DNA of 38,499 nt. It comes from Gammaproteobacteria bacterium (GTDB lineage Bacteria > Pseudomonadota > Gammaproteobacteria > Steroidobacterales > Woeseiaceae). The stretch spans positions 1 to 38,499 of the forward strand of contig JAOUIH010000027.1 in NCBI GenBank assembly GCA_029884165.1, given 5' to 3'. Position 1 is the stretch's first letter. Each line of letters begins with the position of its first letter. Under the pieces are notes generated by a model. That model was given only the letters and a program-made list of their open reading frames with translations, was not told the origin of the DNA and searched no databases. Made by a program: the position numbers and the translations under genes. Below are positions 1 to 8,955 of this stretch, one piece after another.

Positions 1-2
1 GT

Positions 3-560
3 CAGGCGTTCACCGGCACGCTGGAGACGATGGAGCGCGCGTACGATTGCTGGAAACGGGGCCGCTGGTCGGACGACCCCTTCGTCGAGTCGATCATCCC
101 CTCGGCCTGGGACCCGACCGTCGCTCCGCCGGGGCAGCACTGGATGTCCAACTTCGTCCAGTACTGCCCGCCGCAGCTCGCGGACGGTCCGTGGACGCCC
201 GAAAAGCGGGACGCATTCGGCCGGACCGTCGTCGACAAGATCGAGCGCTACAGCCCGGGTTTCAGGGACCTGATCGTCCACATGGAGGTCCGTACCCCGC
301 ACGAAATAGAAAACGAGATAGGGCTGACCGAGGGCAACATCTTCCAGGGCGAGCTTACGATCGACCAGTTGTTCTTCAATCGGCCGTTCCCGGGTTACGG
401 CCAGTACCGGATGCCCGTCAGGAACCTCTACATGTGCGGTTCCTCGACGCATCCGGGAGGCGGCGTGTCGGCCGTTTGTGGTGCCAACGCCGCGAGGGAG
501 ATCCTGATGGATCTGCGGCGCCCGAACACCGTGCCCGAGGATGACTTCCACGATGAGTAG
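3..560 (+). CDS. FAD-dependent oxidoreductase, phytoene desaturase/PYROXD2-like (C-terminal part, 5' truncated by window)
   Basis: The reading frame is open from base 3 and ends at TAG 558-560, so only the last ~185 residues are present and the N-terminal Rossmann FAD motif is missing. The visible part matches the C-terminus of the CrtI/PYROXD2 amine-oxidase-like family. It has a GNIFQGELTIDQLFFNRP segment followed by a cap containing GLY/CGSSTHPGGGVSAVCGANAARE, where the STHPGGGV glycine loop contacts FAD in this family. Family members are FAD-dependent oxidoreductases or desaturases; the substrate cannot be told. The next gene starts 3 nt after the stop, so the two are probably translated together, and the GcvT-like partner suggests oxidation of a methylated or amine compound. 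That link is inference. The family call is firm and the substrate is unknown. Confidence 0.88.
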   Translation, partial: QAFTGTLETMERAYDCWKRGRWSDDPFVESIIPSAWDPTVAPPGQHWMSNFVQYCPPQLADGPWTPEKRDAFGRTVVDKIERYSPGFRDLIVHMEVRTPHEIENEIGLTEGNIFQGELTIDQLFFNRPFPGYGQYRMPVRNLYMCGSSTHPGGGVSAVCGANAAREILMDLRRPNTVPEDDFHDE

Positions 561-563
561 CTC

Positions 564-1760
564 ATGAACGGGATCGATCCGTATGCCGGCGAGCGCCTGA
601 AACTCACGCATTTTCATCCGCGTGAAGAAGCGCTGAATCTTCGCAATGCCTGGGGCGCCTGGAACGGCTACAAGTTCGCCAACTGCTATTACGACGCGGA
701 GTACGAGTACTTCTGTATCCGTAACCAGTGTGGCACCTACGACATCTGCCCGATGCAGAAATACGAGATCTCCGGGCGGCACGCCGAGGCGATGCTCGAT
801 CGCATGGTTACGAGGAACATCCGCAAGCTCGGCGTGAACCGGGTCGCCTACGCCGTCTGGTGCACAGACGAAGGCCGGCTCATCGACGACGGCACGATTT
901 TTCGGCTCGCCGAGGACCGGTACATGCTGGCCTGCGGCAGCCCGTGCATCGCATGGTTGCGCAAGAGCGCATACGGTTTCGAGGACCTGCTGATCGAGGA
1001 CGTCACCGAGTCGATTGCCGCGCTGTCGCTGCAGGGGCCGACCTCCTGCGCGGTACTGAAAAAGCTGGGTCTCGCGGGCGTCGAGAACCTGAAGCCGTTC
1101 GACATCGCGCACTTTGCGTTCCTCGGCGATACGCTGATGGTGTCGCGCACGGGATTCACCGGCGATCTCGGCTACGAGCTGTGGATACGGCCCGAGCTGG
1201 CGCTGGAAATGTGGGACGCGCTGTATGCCGCCGGCGCGGACTACGGCATACAGCCGTACGGCGAAATGGCGACGAACATGGCCCGTCTCGAGGCTGGCTT
1301 CATCATGCCGCACATGGATTTCACCGAGGCATTGAAGACGGTTCTTTTCGAACACGATCAGACGCCGTACGAGCTGCAGCTCGGCTGGCTGGTCGACCTC
1401 GACAAGCCGCACTTCAGCGGCAAACGGGCGCTGGCCGAGGAACACCGGCGGGGTCCCGAGTGGACGCTCGTCAAGCTGGACATCGAAGGCAACTGGCCGG
1501 CCGAGGGTTCGATCATCTACGACAGCGAGCGGTGCCGCAGGGATATCGGCTACGTCACGTCCGCCATGTGGTCGCCGGCGGTCAAGGGCAACGTCGCGCT
1601 GGCCATGGTCAGAACGCGGTATCTCGACGGCGAAATCTGGGCGGAGATATACAAGCCCAGGGACCTGCGACCGTACCGCCGCATGGCGCGATGCAGGATC
1701 TCGAAGCGGCCGTTCTGGTCGCCGCCTCGCGCCCGGGCCACGCCGGCAGGCGACTACTGA
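564..1760 (+). CDS. GcvT-family aminomethyltransferase-like protein (folate-dependent demethylase/aminomethyltransferase)
   Basis: This 398-residue protein has the GCV_T plus GCV_T_C architecture of glycine-cleavage T proteins, DmdA and O-demethylases. An N-terminal GTYDICPMQKYEISG segment leads into the domain. A central SLQGPTSCAVLKKLG and SRTGFTGDLGYELW pair is characteristic of the family, and NMARLEAGFIMPHMDF is the folate-pocket region. The C-terminal barrel includes DIGYVTSAMWSP and VALAMVRT. Family members move a one-carbon unit to tetrahydrofolate. No GcvH or GcvP gene is visible, so a specialised demethylase is more likely than glycine cleavage; this is inference. The ATG lies 3 nt after the preceding stop with a poor ribosome site, which suggests translational coupling. 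The last ~25 residues are Arg/Pro-rich and fit the family poorly. Confidence 0.87.
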   Translation: MNGIDPYAGERLKLTHFHPREEALNLRNAWGAWNGYKFANCYYDAEYEYFCIRNQCGTYDICPMQKYEISGRHAEAMLDRMVTRNIRKLGVNRVAYAVWCTDEGRLIDDGTIFRLAEDRYMLACGSPCIAWLRKSAYGFEDLLIEDVTESIAALSLQGPTSCAVLKKLGLAGVENLKPFDIAHFAFLGDTLMVSRTGFTGDLGYELWIRPELALEMWDALYAAGADYGIQPYGEMATNMARLEAGFIMPHMDFTEALKTVLFEHDQTPYELQLGWLVDLDKPHFSGKRALAEEHRRGPEWTLVKLDIEGNWPAEGSIIYDSERCRRDIGYVTSAMWSPAVKGNVALAMVRTRYLDGEIWAEIYKPRDLRPYRRMARCRISKRPFWSPPRARATPAGDY

Positions 1761-1867
1761 GCATCGGGCAGTCGGGCGACGGTTGTTGTACCGTCGATGC
1801 CGGATTCTGCGGTAACTTAGAACCCGATCGGCGCGGCGAACGTCGACCCGGGGCAGAATAACCAGCA

Positions 1868-3439
1868 ATGCTGCAGCACGACTCAGCGAAACCACGAGCA
1901 GGACTACAGGCACGCATCCGCGCCGCGGTCGTGCTCGTGTTGCTGGCCGTCACCGTCTTCGGTCTTGCCTGGGGCACGCTGAACGTCGTCGAAACCGGCC
2001 CGCAGGCGAGAAACCTCGCGATCGCGATCTGGGTCGTCGGCATCGTCGTTCTGGCGCTGAGTGGTGTACGTCTCCAGTCGATGACCGATGACGCCTGGGT
2101 CGTAGCAGTCGTGCGGTCCGCCGGCGACTGGGCCGGCGCGTCCTGGACGCGGATGGCGCTGTCGCTGCTCGTATTCGGTGCGACGTGGTACCTCGCGTGG
2201 CTCGGCCTGTTCGCGGCCATCGTAACGGTTCAGCCGGTCGAGGCCGGCCTATCGGCCGGCTCGCACTGCGAGGTCGGCTGGGCGCTCGTCAAGGCGCCGT
2301 GCTCGGATCGCGCAGAGCGGCTCTGGGCGCCGACGCGGCAGGTAATGCTCTATCTCGACGACACGGTGTCCAGCTGCACGCGGACCGGTAGTGCCTGGTC
2401 CTGTGACGGGCCGACCGGAGTCGCTGCCGCGTCGGAACCGGCGCCGGTGAAGGCAGGTGAGAGGCCGGACCTGCGAGTATATTTCCAGATGTCCAAGGCG
2501 CTCGAGTACGAGCGCCATATCCGCGACGGTTTTCAGCAGGGGATCGAGTCCCGGCTCGGGTCCCGCTACGCCATCGTATTCAACGAGGGCATCGGGACCA
2601 CCAGCAGCTACTGGAACTCCGTAGAGCGCTGGCAGGCCATCGTCGACGAGATCGTCAACCGGGCGCCGCTGACGCAGTACATCGTTACCGTGGGATCCGA
2701 CGCGGCGACGGCGATGGTCGAGCTGGAAGCCGAGCGAAAGTTCGCGGCCGTACCCGGGTCGCGCTTCGCAGGCTTTATCTTCCTCGGCGTCAGCGACCCG
2801 ATGCGGGCGGGGCTGGCCGAGCGAGAATCGGCCACCGGCATTCCCGGCCGTGCCGCGGTTCAATACGGCACGGGTGCAAACGACTGGGCGGCCACGATCC
2901 TGCACGCGCTGGACGAGCCGCGCCTCGTTCACAAACCCGAACTGATCTACGACACCTCGCAGCTCCAGGACGCCTGGGTCGCCGCACAGCTGCAAAGCTC
3001 GCCGCTGCACGGTGATCGGCTGGAAATTACCGGGCCGATCGAAGGGAACCTTCGCGTCGCCGACCTCGAGGAGAACCATATCTACTTCGCCTGGTACTCG
3101 CTGGACGCGGTCGTCGAATCGTACTCGTCACGAATGGACAGGTTCCTGATCGTTCCGTCCACCTACTCGGAGGCCAACGTCCGGAACTTCGGTGTCGTGG
3201 TTTCGGTGGACGACGTTGAAGTCGGCGACATGGGCGCCAATTATCTCGCGATGTCGCTGCTGGAAGGTCGCGAACTCGAGGAGTTGCCGACGGTGGGTCC
3301 ACACTTTCATATCTGGATCAACTGCAGCGCTGTCGAGCGCAAGGGCATTCCGCTGTCCCCGAAATTGCTGCGCAAGGAAGTCAGGTTCGTACCCGATGCC
3401 GGGGAGAAGGTCGCGCGCAACGATTGCATCGCACGCTAG
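1868..3439 (+). CDS. Membrane-anchored ABC_sub_bind-like periplasmic binding protein
   Basis: The protein has 523 residues. Three hydrophobic segments are visible at about residues 20-40, 49-66 and 95-118. They are followed by a soluble region with four cysteines (134, 145, 170, 179). From about residue 200 the sequence resembles ABC_sub_bind (PF04392-like) solute-binding proteins: IVTVGSDAATAMVELEAE and FLGVSDPMRAGL match the middle of that fold, GVVVSVDDVEVGDMGANYLA matches its C-terminal lobe, and INCSAVERKGIPLSPKLL matches the typical end of the family (Leu-Thr-Ile-Pro-Pro-Ser-Leu-Leu in usual members). Normal members carry a cleavable signal or lipobox, not a multi-span anchor. No ABC permease or ATPase is next to it, so a sensory or docking role is possible. 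Ligand unknown. The start at 1868 keeps the first membrane segment intact; the ribosome site is weak. Confidence 0.72.
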   Translation: MLQHDSAKPRAGLQARIRAAVVLVLLAVTVFGLAWGTLNVVETGPQARNLAIAIWVVGIVVLALSGVRLQSMTDDAWVVAVVRSAGDWAGASWTRMALSLLVFGATWYLAWLGLFAAIVTVQPVEAGLSAGSHCEVGWALVKAPCSDRAERLWAPTRQVMLYLDDTVSSCTRTGSAWSCDGPTGVAAASEPAPVKAGERPDLRVYFQMSKALEYERHIRDGFQQGIESRLGSRYAIVFNEGIGTTSSYWNSVERWQAIVDEIVNRAPLTQYIVTVGSDAATAMVELEAERKFAAVPGSRFAGFIFLGVSDPMRAGLAERESATGIPGRAAVQYGTGANDWAATILHALDEPRLVHKPELIYDTSQLQDAWVAAQLQSSPLHGDRLEITGPIEGNLRVADLEENHIYFAWYSLDAVVESYSSRMDRFLIVPSTYSEANVRNFGVVVSVDDVEVGDMGANYLAMSLLEGRELEELPTVGPHFHIWINCSAVERKGIPLSPKLLRKEVRFVPDAGEKVARNDCIAR

Positions 3440-3494
3440 GACGCGCCGGTTGCGCATTGTCGGCCCGTGGCCTCGTCGCAGTGGCGCGTATGGC

Positions 3495-3603
3495 TGTGGG
3501 AGCGGGTCCCGACCCGCGACGGCGATGTCGGCGGTCAGGATGGCCTCCACACATGACGGCGATCCACGGGGTCCCTCCGCGCCATGCCGCCCCTACGGCG
3601 GCC
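3495..3603. repeat. REP-like palindrome, subtype 2, plus adjacent 6-bp hairpin
   Basis: In the gap between convergent genes, bases 3495-3527 hold TGTGGGAGCGGGTCCC followed by GACCCGCGACGGCGATG, with arms GCGGGT 3502-3507 and ACCCGC 3512-3517. The core closely matches the copy at 9531. The motif GACGGCGAT recurs at 3518 and 3555. A second small hairpin (GCCGCC 3586-3591, GGCGGC 3597-3602) follows, close to the stop of the minus-strand gene. This layout is typical of REP elements, which often sit between convergent genes and can act in mRNA 3'-end protection or termination. Confidence 0.6.
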
Positions 3604-3654
3604 GGTACCTGCGATGCGAGCCTTCTGTCGGAGCTCGCGCTCGCGGGCGAACTG

Positions 3655-5412
3655 TCACTGGGCCTCCTGGAGCTCCCGGATCATGCGCCGGGCGTTTTCG
3701 AAACCCGGATCCACTTCCAGTGCCTTTTCGTACAGGCTGATCGCCGCAGCGCGGTCGCCGCGGTGCAGCGTGATTTCCGCGAAGCTGTCCCATGCATTCG
3801 CGGACCGCGGAAAGAGCCGGGTGTTCAGCGCCAGCACGTCGTAGCTGTGATCGATATCGCCGGCGATGGCGGCCGAGTAGCCGGCAGAGTTGATCGTGGA
3901 TTCAATAGTCGCGAGAGTTTCCGGATCTTCGGTTGACGCCTCGATAAGGCTGCGGATGATTGCCTCGGCGCCATCCTCGAGGAGTGCGGCTTCCGCGGTC
4001 GCTTTCGCGTCGTTTATCGTCGCGTAGCGTCCGCGGAGCTGCGCACGCATGCGATCGATCTCGGCACGCTCGATCCACCTGCCGCGAACCGAGACGGCGG
4101 CCACGTCGCGCGCATGGCGCACGTCCTCGAGCGGGTTTTCCTCGAGCAGTACCAGGGTCGCTTCGTACCCCTCCGCGACGAGCCCGAAGCGGGCTTCGGG
4201 GTCGATGAACTTTCGGACGAACTCCCCACCATTGCGGGTGCCGATGGCCAGCGCGTCGAATCTCGATATTCCGGCCTTTACCAGCTCGGTCAACTCGCGG
4301 TGGGCGGCCTTTCCGGGAAACAATCCTGGCAGGGCGGTATCGGTTCCGATGACCTGCAGAATTCCTGCCTTCTGAAACGCGAGCGTCAGTGTCTGCATCA
4401 GGTCGTACTTCCATTCTTCCCGCAGCACGAAATTCTCGATCGACGAGCGACGGTTGATGGTGCCGGCCTGCCACATCGCCGCAGTCCCCGGAAACAGGTA
4501 CTCAAACTCGGCATCCGACCACAAGGTGTCGAGGTCATCCCACATGACGTGATCTGTGTACGCGAACGACAGGTCCGGCATGGTGGCGACGTCGTTTTCG
4601 AGCAGGACGTCGATCAGCCCCGGCAATTTCTCGAGGTCGGCGACGTAGTCGTGCGGCATGTCTTCGGTTTGCCTCGGGCCGCCGAAGTAGGTAAAGAAAA
4701 ACTCCTCCGTGTGTGCCACAGCGTTCTGGCCCCCGCCCAGTGACTGCAGGGCCGGAAAGCCCCGCGGGATGTGTCCGATCACCGCAAGGCCCTGCAGGCG
4801 GGCTTCGTCGGTTATGGCATCGAACACCGGCTTGGATACATTGTTGTAAATTTTTACGAAGTCGAAGCCGGCCGCCTTCAGTTTGCGGACTTCGTCGCGC
4901 GCCATGTCAGGCGTTGCGATACTCAGCGAGCGCCTGTTAAGGGCGGGGACGCCGTCGAACACGCGGTTCGTCGTATAAATGACCGGACCGGGACGCTGGC
5001 CCTGAGCGACCTTCTCCCGGATATCGAGCAGTTCGGTGCCTGGCAGGCCAGAACCGCCGAGGTGCATTACGGTCGTCACGCCCCATGCGAGGTAATTGAC
5101 CAGGTCATCCGGGTGCAGGATGTGCGTGTGCAGGTCCGAGAGCCCCGGCATCAGGTAACGTCCGCCGCCGTCGATCCGCCGCAGACCGGCTGGAATCGAC
5201 GCTTCTGCGGAGCTGACAATCGACTCGATCCTGCCGTCGATGACGAGCACGACCTGGTCCTCGAGCAGGCGCTCGCTGTCCATCGGTACTACGTGGACGT
5301 TGGTGATTGCGAAGTCATCGTCCGGCTGGGCGAAGGTTTGCATGCTGCACAACAGCAACAGGCCGAGTGCCGCTGCCAGGCGCCCGGCCGCGGAGGCGGC
5401 AGAGTCAGTCAT
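3655..5412 (-). CDS. Secreted amidohydrolase with C-terminal TPR-like region
   Basis: This 585-residue protein starts with a signal peptide (hydrophobic ~12-24, probable cleavage after AQ-29). The amidohydrolase domain follows with the complete binuclear metal set in order: H95 and H97 (DLHTH), K187 (DFVKIYNN, the lysine normally carboxylated), H214 (VIGHIPRG), H234 (AHTEEFF) and D358 (GTDTALPG). It then closes the composite sheet with GYEATLVLLEENPLEDV. Residues ~495-585 add a TPR-like helical tail (AAISLYEKALEVDPGFENA), which is not part of the standard family. Relatives hydrolyse imide or peptide bonds, for example imidazolonepropionase-like enzymes and prolidases; the substrate is not readable. 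It is divergent from the propeller-amidohydrolase gene, with a shared 115-bp promoter region. The start at 5412 is supported by the signal peptide. Confidence 0.9.
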   Translation of the reverse strand: MTDSAASAAGRLAAALGLLLLCSMQTFAQPDDDFAITNVHVVPMDSERLLEDQVVLVIDGRIESIVSSAEASIPAGLRRIDGGGRYLMPGLSDLHTHILHPDDLVNYLAWGVTTVMHLGGSGLPGTELLDIREKVAQGQRPGPVIYTTNRVFDGVPALNRRSLSIATPDMARDEVRKLKAAGFDFVKIYNNVSKPVFDAITDEARLQGLAVIGHIPRGFPALQSLGGGQNAVAHTEEFFFTYFGGPRQTEDMPHDYVADLEKLPGLIDVLLENDVATMPDLSFAYTDHVMWDDLDTLWSDAEFEYLFPGTAAMWQAGTINRRSSIENFVLREEWKYDLMQTLTLAFQKAGILQVIGTDTALPGLFPGKAAHRELTELVKAGISRFDALAIGTRNGGEFVRKFIDPEARFGLVAEGYEATLVLLEENPLEDVRHARDVAAVSVRGRWIERAEIDRMRAQLRGRYATINDAKATAEAALLEDGAEAIIRSLIEASTEDPETLATIESTINSAGYSAAIAGDIDHSYDVLALNTRLFPRSANAWDSFAEITLHRGDRAAAISLYEKALEVDPGFENARRMIRELQEAQ

Positions 5413-5491
5413 CGTAAGCGCTCCCGGACCTTTGCATTTTGATGCCGCCGGTACGGTTCAAGTTTACTCGTCGGTTAGCGGCAGGTTTCAT

Positions 5492-5497
5492 TACAAT
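5492..5497 (+). promoter_or_regulatory. Possible -10 element upstream of propeller-amidohydrolase
   Basis: TACAAT, one base from the sigma-70 consensus, lies 30 bp before the ATG at 5528 in an otherwise GC-rich divergent intergenic region. I see no good -35 at 16-18 bp, so this is only a suggestion. Confidence 0.27.
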
Positions 5498-5527
5498 GCC
5501 CGGGGATACGGTCTCGGAGCGCACTCG

Positions 5528-8500
5528 ATGAGCGACACGGCGAAGATAGCGGCACTGGCTGCGGCCAGCATTGTGCTGCTGGTTGGCGCACAGGCACTCG
5601 GCCAGGAAAAAAACGAGAAGGAGCCGGACCTGCCACTCGAGGGAAAGACGGAAAAACTCGCCTTCAGCACCGACGAGGGTTCGTGGCTGTCACTCGACGT
5701 GCTGCCGGACGGCAAGTCGATCGTCTTCGATCTCCTCGGCGACCTGTACACGTTGCCGATCGGCGGCGGGCGCGCGACGCGTATAACGAGCGGCCTCGGT
5801 TTCGATGCCCAGCCGACTGTGTCGCCCGACGGCCGGTGGATCGCGTTCATCAGCGATCGCAACGGCGCGAACAACCTGTGGCTCACGCGCCCCGACGGCA
5901 GCGAGCCGCGCATGCTGTCCGACGAGCAGCAGTGGGACCTCGTTTCGCCTGCGTGGACGCCTGACAGCCGCTACGTGCTGGTCACGCGCAAGGCGCCGAA
6001 GACCGAGATCGCCATGTTTCACGTCGACGGCGGCACGGGCGTGACGCTCGCCGGCACCGGCGACGACGAAAAGTTCTGGGGCGTCGGCGCGGCGGTATCG
6101 CCGGACGGGCGTCACGTCTACTTCGCGAAGGCGACGAAGTGGGAGGACCCGCCGGTCAACTTCCCGACGGCGCAGATCAGCCGTTACACCTTCGCGACCG
6201 GGGCGATCGACCAGGTCACGAAGTCCGAGGGCGGTGGCGTACGGCCGGAGCTGTCTCCCGACGGCACGCTGCTCGTCTACGGGACGCGCCGCGAGACCGC
6301 GACGGGGCTTCGCATCCGCAATCTCGTCACCGGCGCCGATCGCTGGCTCACCTTGCCCGTGCAGCGCGACGGCCAGGAAAACTTCCGCCCGCCGAGCCGC
6401 GACGCGCTGCCAGGCTACTCGTTCACGCCGGACGGGCGGTCGCTGGTGTTCAACGCCGATGGCAGGATCTGGCGCGTGGACGTCGCGAGCGGCGAGCGCA
6501 GCGAAATCCCGTTCGAGGCCGATATCGCACTCGACATCGGCCCCGACCTCACGGCGGCCTACCGCGTGCCGCAGGGCGAGCTGACGGCAACGCTCATCCA
6601 GGATCCGCGCCTCGCGCCGGACGGCGAGCGCATCGCCGCCTCCGTGTTGACGAAGATCTACGTCAGCGAAGACGGCGCGCCGCGCAGGCTGACCTCGGGC
6701 GATGCCTGGGAGTACAAGCCGACGTGGTCGCCGGACGGGCGCTGGATCGCCTACGTGACCTGGGCTGCCGACGGCGGCGGCCATGTCTGGCGCATGCGCT
6801 CGAACGGGCGGGGCAGCCCCGAGCGCCTGACGCGCGCACCGGCCTTCTATACGGACCTCGTCTATTCACCGGACGGCGCAATGCTATATGCGATGCGCGG
6901 CAACGAGTTCATGCGCAACCAGACCTTCAGCGAGTTCGGCGGCCTGCGCATCCCGCTGGAGCTGGTCTCGTTGCCGGCGGACGGGGGTGCTGCGACGGTT
7001 ATCCTGTCGGCCAACGGCGCGCGCCGGCCGCACTTCGGCGCAGACCCGGGGCGCATCTTCCTGTCCGGCGAGAAGGGCCTCTTCTCAGTGCAGAAGGACG
7101 GCACCGACCGCCGCGAGGAACTCGTCGTCAACGCGCCGCGCGGCAACCAGCGTGACGAGGAAGAACCGACCGCGGAACAGATCGTCGTCGCCCCGGACGG
7201 GCGCCATGCGCTGGCGCTGGTCGCGCGCCAGGTCTGGCTCGTCGCGACCGCGGCCAACGGGCCGAAGGCGCCGGTGGTCAGCGTGCGCAGCCCCGCGTTG
7301 CCCGCGTACCGGCTGACGGACATCGGCGCCGATTACTTCGGCTGGAGTCCCGATGGCAGCGAGGTCTGGTGGGCGATCGGGCACACGTTCTACAGGCGGC
7401 CGCTCGCGAGCATCGACCTGCACGCGGATGCGGACAAGGACAAGGCCGACGACAAGAGCACCGACGACGCGGCCAGGGAAAAGGACAAGAAGCCCTTCGT
7501 GCCGCGCGACGAGGACGCCAGCGTCGCGGCGACGACGATCGAGGTCGTCGTGCGGCGCGATACGCCGAGCGGCACGGCGTTGCTGCGGAACGTCAATGTC
7601 ATCGCGATGGACGGTAACACGACAGACGCGATGGACGCGGTGCTGGAGGGCCAGGACATCCTGGTCGAGAACAACCGGATCCGCGCGATCGGCGCCAGCG
7701 GCAGCCTGGACGTACCCGGCGGCGCCGAGGTGATCGACCTCGCCGGCCGCTACGTGGTGCCGGGCTTTTTCGACACGCATGCCCACTGGGAAATGCGCAC
7801 CGACGACGTGCTCGAGCCGCACAACTGGACGCTGGCCGCGAACCTCGCCTACGGCGTGACCTCGGGGCTCGACGTGCAGACCGCGAGCCACGACTATCTC
7901 GCCTACCGCGATTTCATCGAGACCGGGCAGGCAATCGGCCAGCGCGCGTTCATGGTGGCGCGCGGCATCTTCGGCGAGACCGACTTCCAGTCCTACGACG
8001 AAGCGCATGCGTTCCTGCGCCGCTACAGCGACCACTATCGTACGCACAACATCAAGTCCTACCTGGCCGGCAATCGCAAGCAGCGCCAGTGGGTCGTACT
8101 CGCATCGCAGGCGTTGAAACTCATGCCGACGACCGAGGGCGGCGCCGACCAGAAGCTGAACCTCACCCACGCGATCGACGGCATGCACGGCAACGAGCAC
8201 ACGCTGCCGGACTCGCCGCTCTTCCGCGACGTCGTCGAGCTGTTCGCGCGCACGAAGACAGCCTACACGCCGACGCTGATCGTGCAGTACAACGCGGAGA
8301 GCATGCGCGAGTATTACTTCACGCGCACGAACGTGCATGACGACCCGAAACTGGCGCGGTTCTACCCGCACAACCGGCTCGACGAACTCACGCGGCGCCG
8401 GCCCGGCTGGCAGCGCGACGAGGAATTCCGCTTCAAGGAGGCGGCGGCCGATGCGGCGAAGATACAGCGTGCCGGGGGGCTGGTCGGCGTTGGCGGTCAC

Positions 8501-8851
8501 GCCGAGCTGCAGGGGCTCGGCTACCACTGGGAGATGTGGTCCTACGCCGCCGGCGGCATGCGGCCGGTCGAGGTGCTGCGCGCTGCGACGATCGACGGTG
8601 CGCACATCGTCGGCGTGGCCGAGGACCTCGGTTCGATAGAGGCCGGCAAGCTCGCGGACCTCGTCGTGCTGAACGGCGATCCGCTGGAGGACATCCACAA
8701 CACGGCGGACATCTATCGCGTGATGAAGAATGGGCGGCTCTACGATGGCGACACGCTGGACCAGCTGTGGCCCGAACAGGCGCCGCTGCCGCCGTTCTGG
8801 TGGTGGAACGAGGACGACACGCGCTACGCGCCGGCCGACCCGCGCCGGTAG
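5528..8851 (+). CDS. Exported TolB-like beta-propeller/amidohydrolase fusion
   Basis: The protein has 1107 residues. I chose the ATG at 5528 because GGAG (5516-5519) lies 8 nt upstream and it gives a clean signal peptide (hydrophobic ~9-22, ending QALGQ). Residues ~35-630 are PD40/TolB-like propeller repeats, with recurring SPDGRWIAF and similar blades. A Lys/Asp-rich linker follows (~632-656). The amidohydrolase domain has the metal motif H751-A-H753 (DTHAHW), then IKSYLAGNRKQRQW, LTHAIDGMHGNEH, GGHAELQGLGYHWEMW and a terminal AGKLADLVVLNGDPLEDI. Family members are periplasmic hydrolases, often of peptides. The frame is also open back to 5240, but that overlaps the divergent gene and is not used. 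A REPIN-like hairpin begins 8 nt after the stop. Confidence 0.92.
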   Translation: MSDTAKIAALAAASIVLLVGAQALGQEKNEKEPDLPLEGKTEKLAFSTDEGSWLSLDVLPDGKSIVFDLLGDLYTLPIGGGRATRITSGLGFDAQPTVSPDGRWIAFISDRNGANNLWLTRPDGSEPRMLSDEQQWDLVSPAWTPDSRYVLVTRKAPKTEIAMFHVDGGTGVTLAGTGDDEKFWGVGAAVSPDGRHVYFAKATKWEDPPVNFPTAQISRYTFATGAIDQVTKSEGGGVRPELSPDGTLLVYGTRRETATGLRIRNLVTGADRWLTLPVQRDGQENFRPPSRDALPGYSFTPDGRSLVFNADGRIWRVDVASGERSEIPFEADIALDIGPDLTAAYRVPQGELTATLIQDPRLAPDGERIAASVLTKIYVSEDGAPRRLTSGDAWEYKPTWSPDGRWIAYVTWAADGGGHVWRMRSNGRGSPERLTRAPAFYTDLVYSPDGAMLYAMRGNEFMRNQTFSEFGGLRIPLELVSLPADGGAATVILSANGARRPHFGADPGRIFLSGEKGLFSVQKDGTDRREELVVNAPRGNQRDEEEPTAEQIVVAPDGRHALALVARQVWLVATAANGPKAPVVSVRSPALPAYRLTDIGADYFGWSPDGSEVWWAIGHTFYRRPLASIDLHADADKDKADDKSTDDAAREKDKKPFVPRDEDASVAATTIEVVVRRDTPSGTALLRNVNVIAMDGNTTDAMDAVLEGQDILVENNRIRAIGASGSLDVPGGAEVIDLAGRYVVPGFFDTHAHWEMRTDDVLEPHNWTLAANLAYGVTSGLDVQTASHDYLAYRDFIETGQAIGQRAFMVARGIFGETDFQSYDEAHAFLRRYSDHYRTHNIKSYLAGNRKQRQWVVLASQALKLMPTTEGGADQKLNLTHAIDGMHGNEHTLPDSPLFRDVVELFARTKTAYTPTLIVQYNAESMREYYFTRTNVHDDPKLARFYPHNRLDELTRRRPGWQRDEEFRFKEAAADAAKIQRAGGLVGVGGHAELQGLGYHWEMWSYAAGGMRPVEVLRAATIDGAHIVGVAEDLGSIEAGKLADLVVLNGDPLEDIHNTADIYRVMKNGRLYDGDTLDQLWPEQAPLPPFWWWNEDDTRYAPADPRR

Positions 8852-8859
8852 GCCGGGCT

Positions 8860-8921
8860 GTCGCCCGCGGGGCGGGCTCCTACAAGGCGCTTTTTCTGTA
8901 GGAGCCCGCCCCGCGGGCGAC
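8860..8921. repeat. REPIN-like perfect inverted repeat, likely bidirectional terminator
   Basis: Two perfect 25-bp arms (8860-8884 and 8897-8921) flank a 12-nt loop with a T-run (8891-8895). Each arm contains its own small hairpin: GCCCGC 8863-8868 with GCGGGC 8872-8877, mirrored in the other arm. So it is two oppositely oriented REP units, the REPIN layout. It sits between the convergent stops at 8851 and 8956. The right arm begins TGTAGGAGCCCGCC, as does the partial copy at 26092. Confidence 0.8.
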
Positions 8922-8955
8922 CGGTCTCGCGAAAAATATATCTGGCAAGTTTTTG

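Noticed and set aside
5240-5527. In-frame upstream extension of the propeller-amidohydrolase
   Set aside because: It overlaps the divergent amidohydrolase, whereas 5528 has a ribosome site and a signal peptide.
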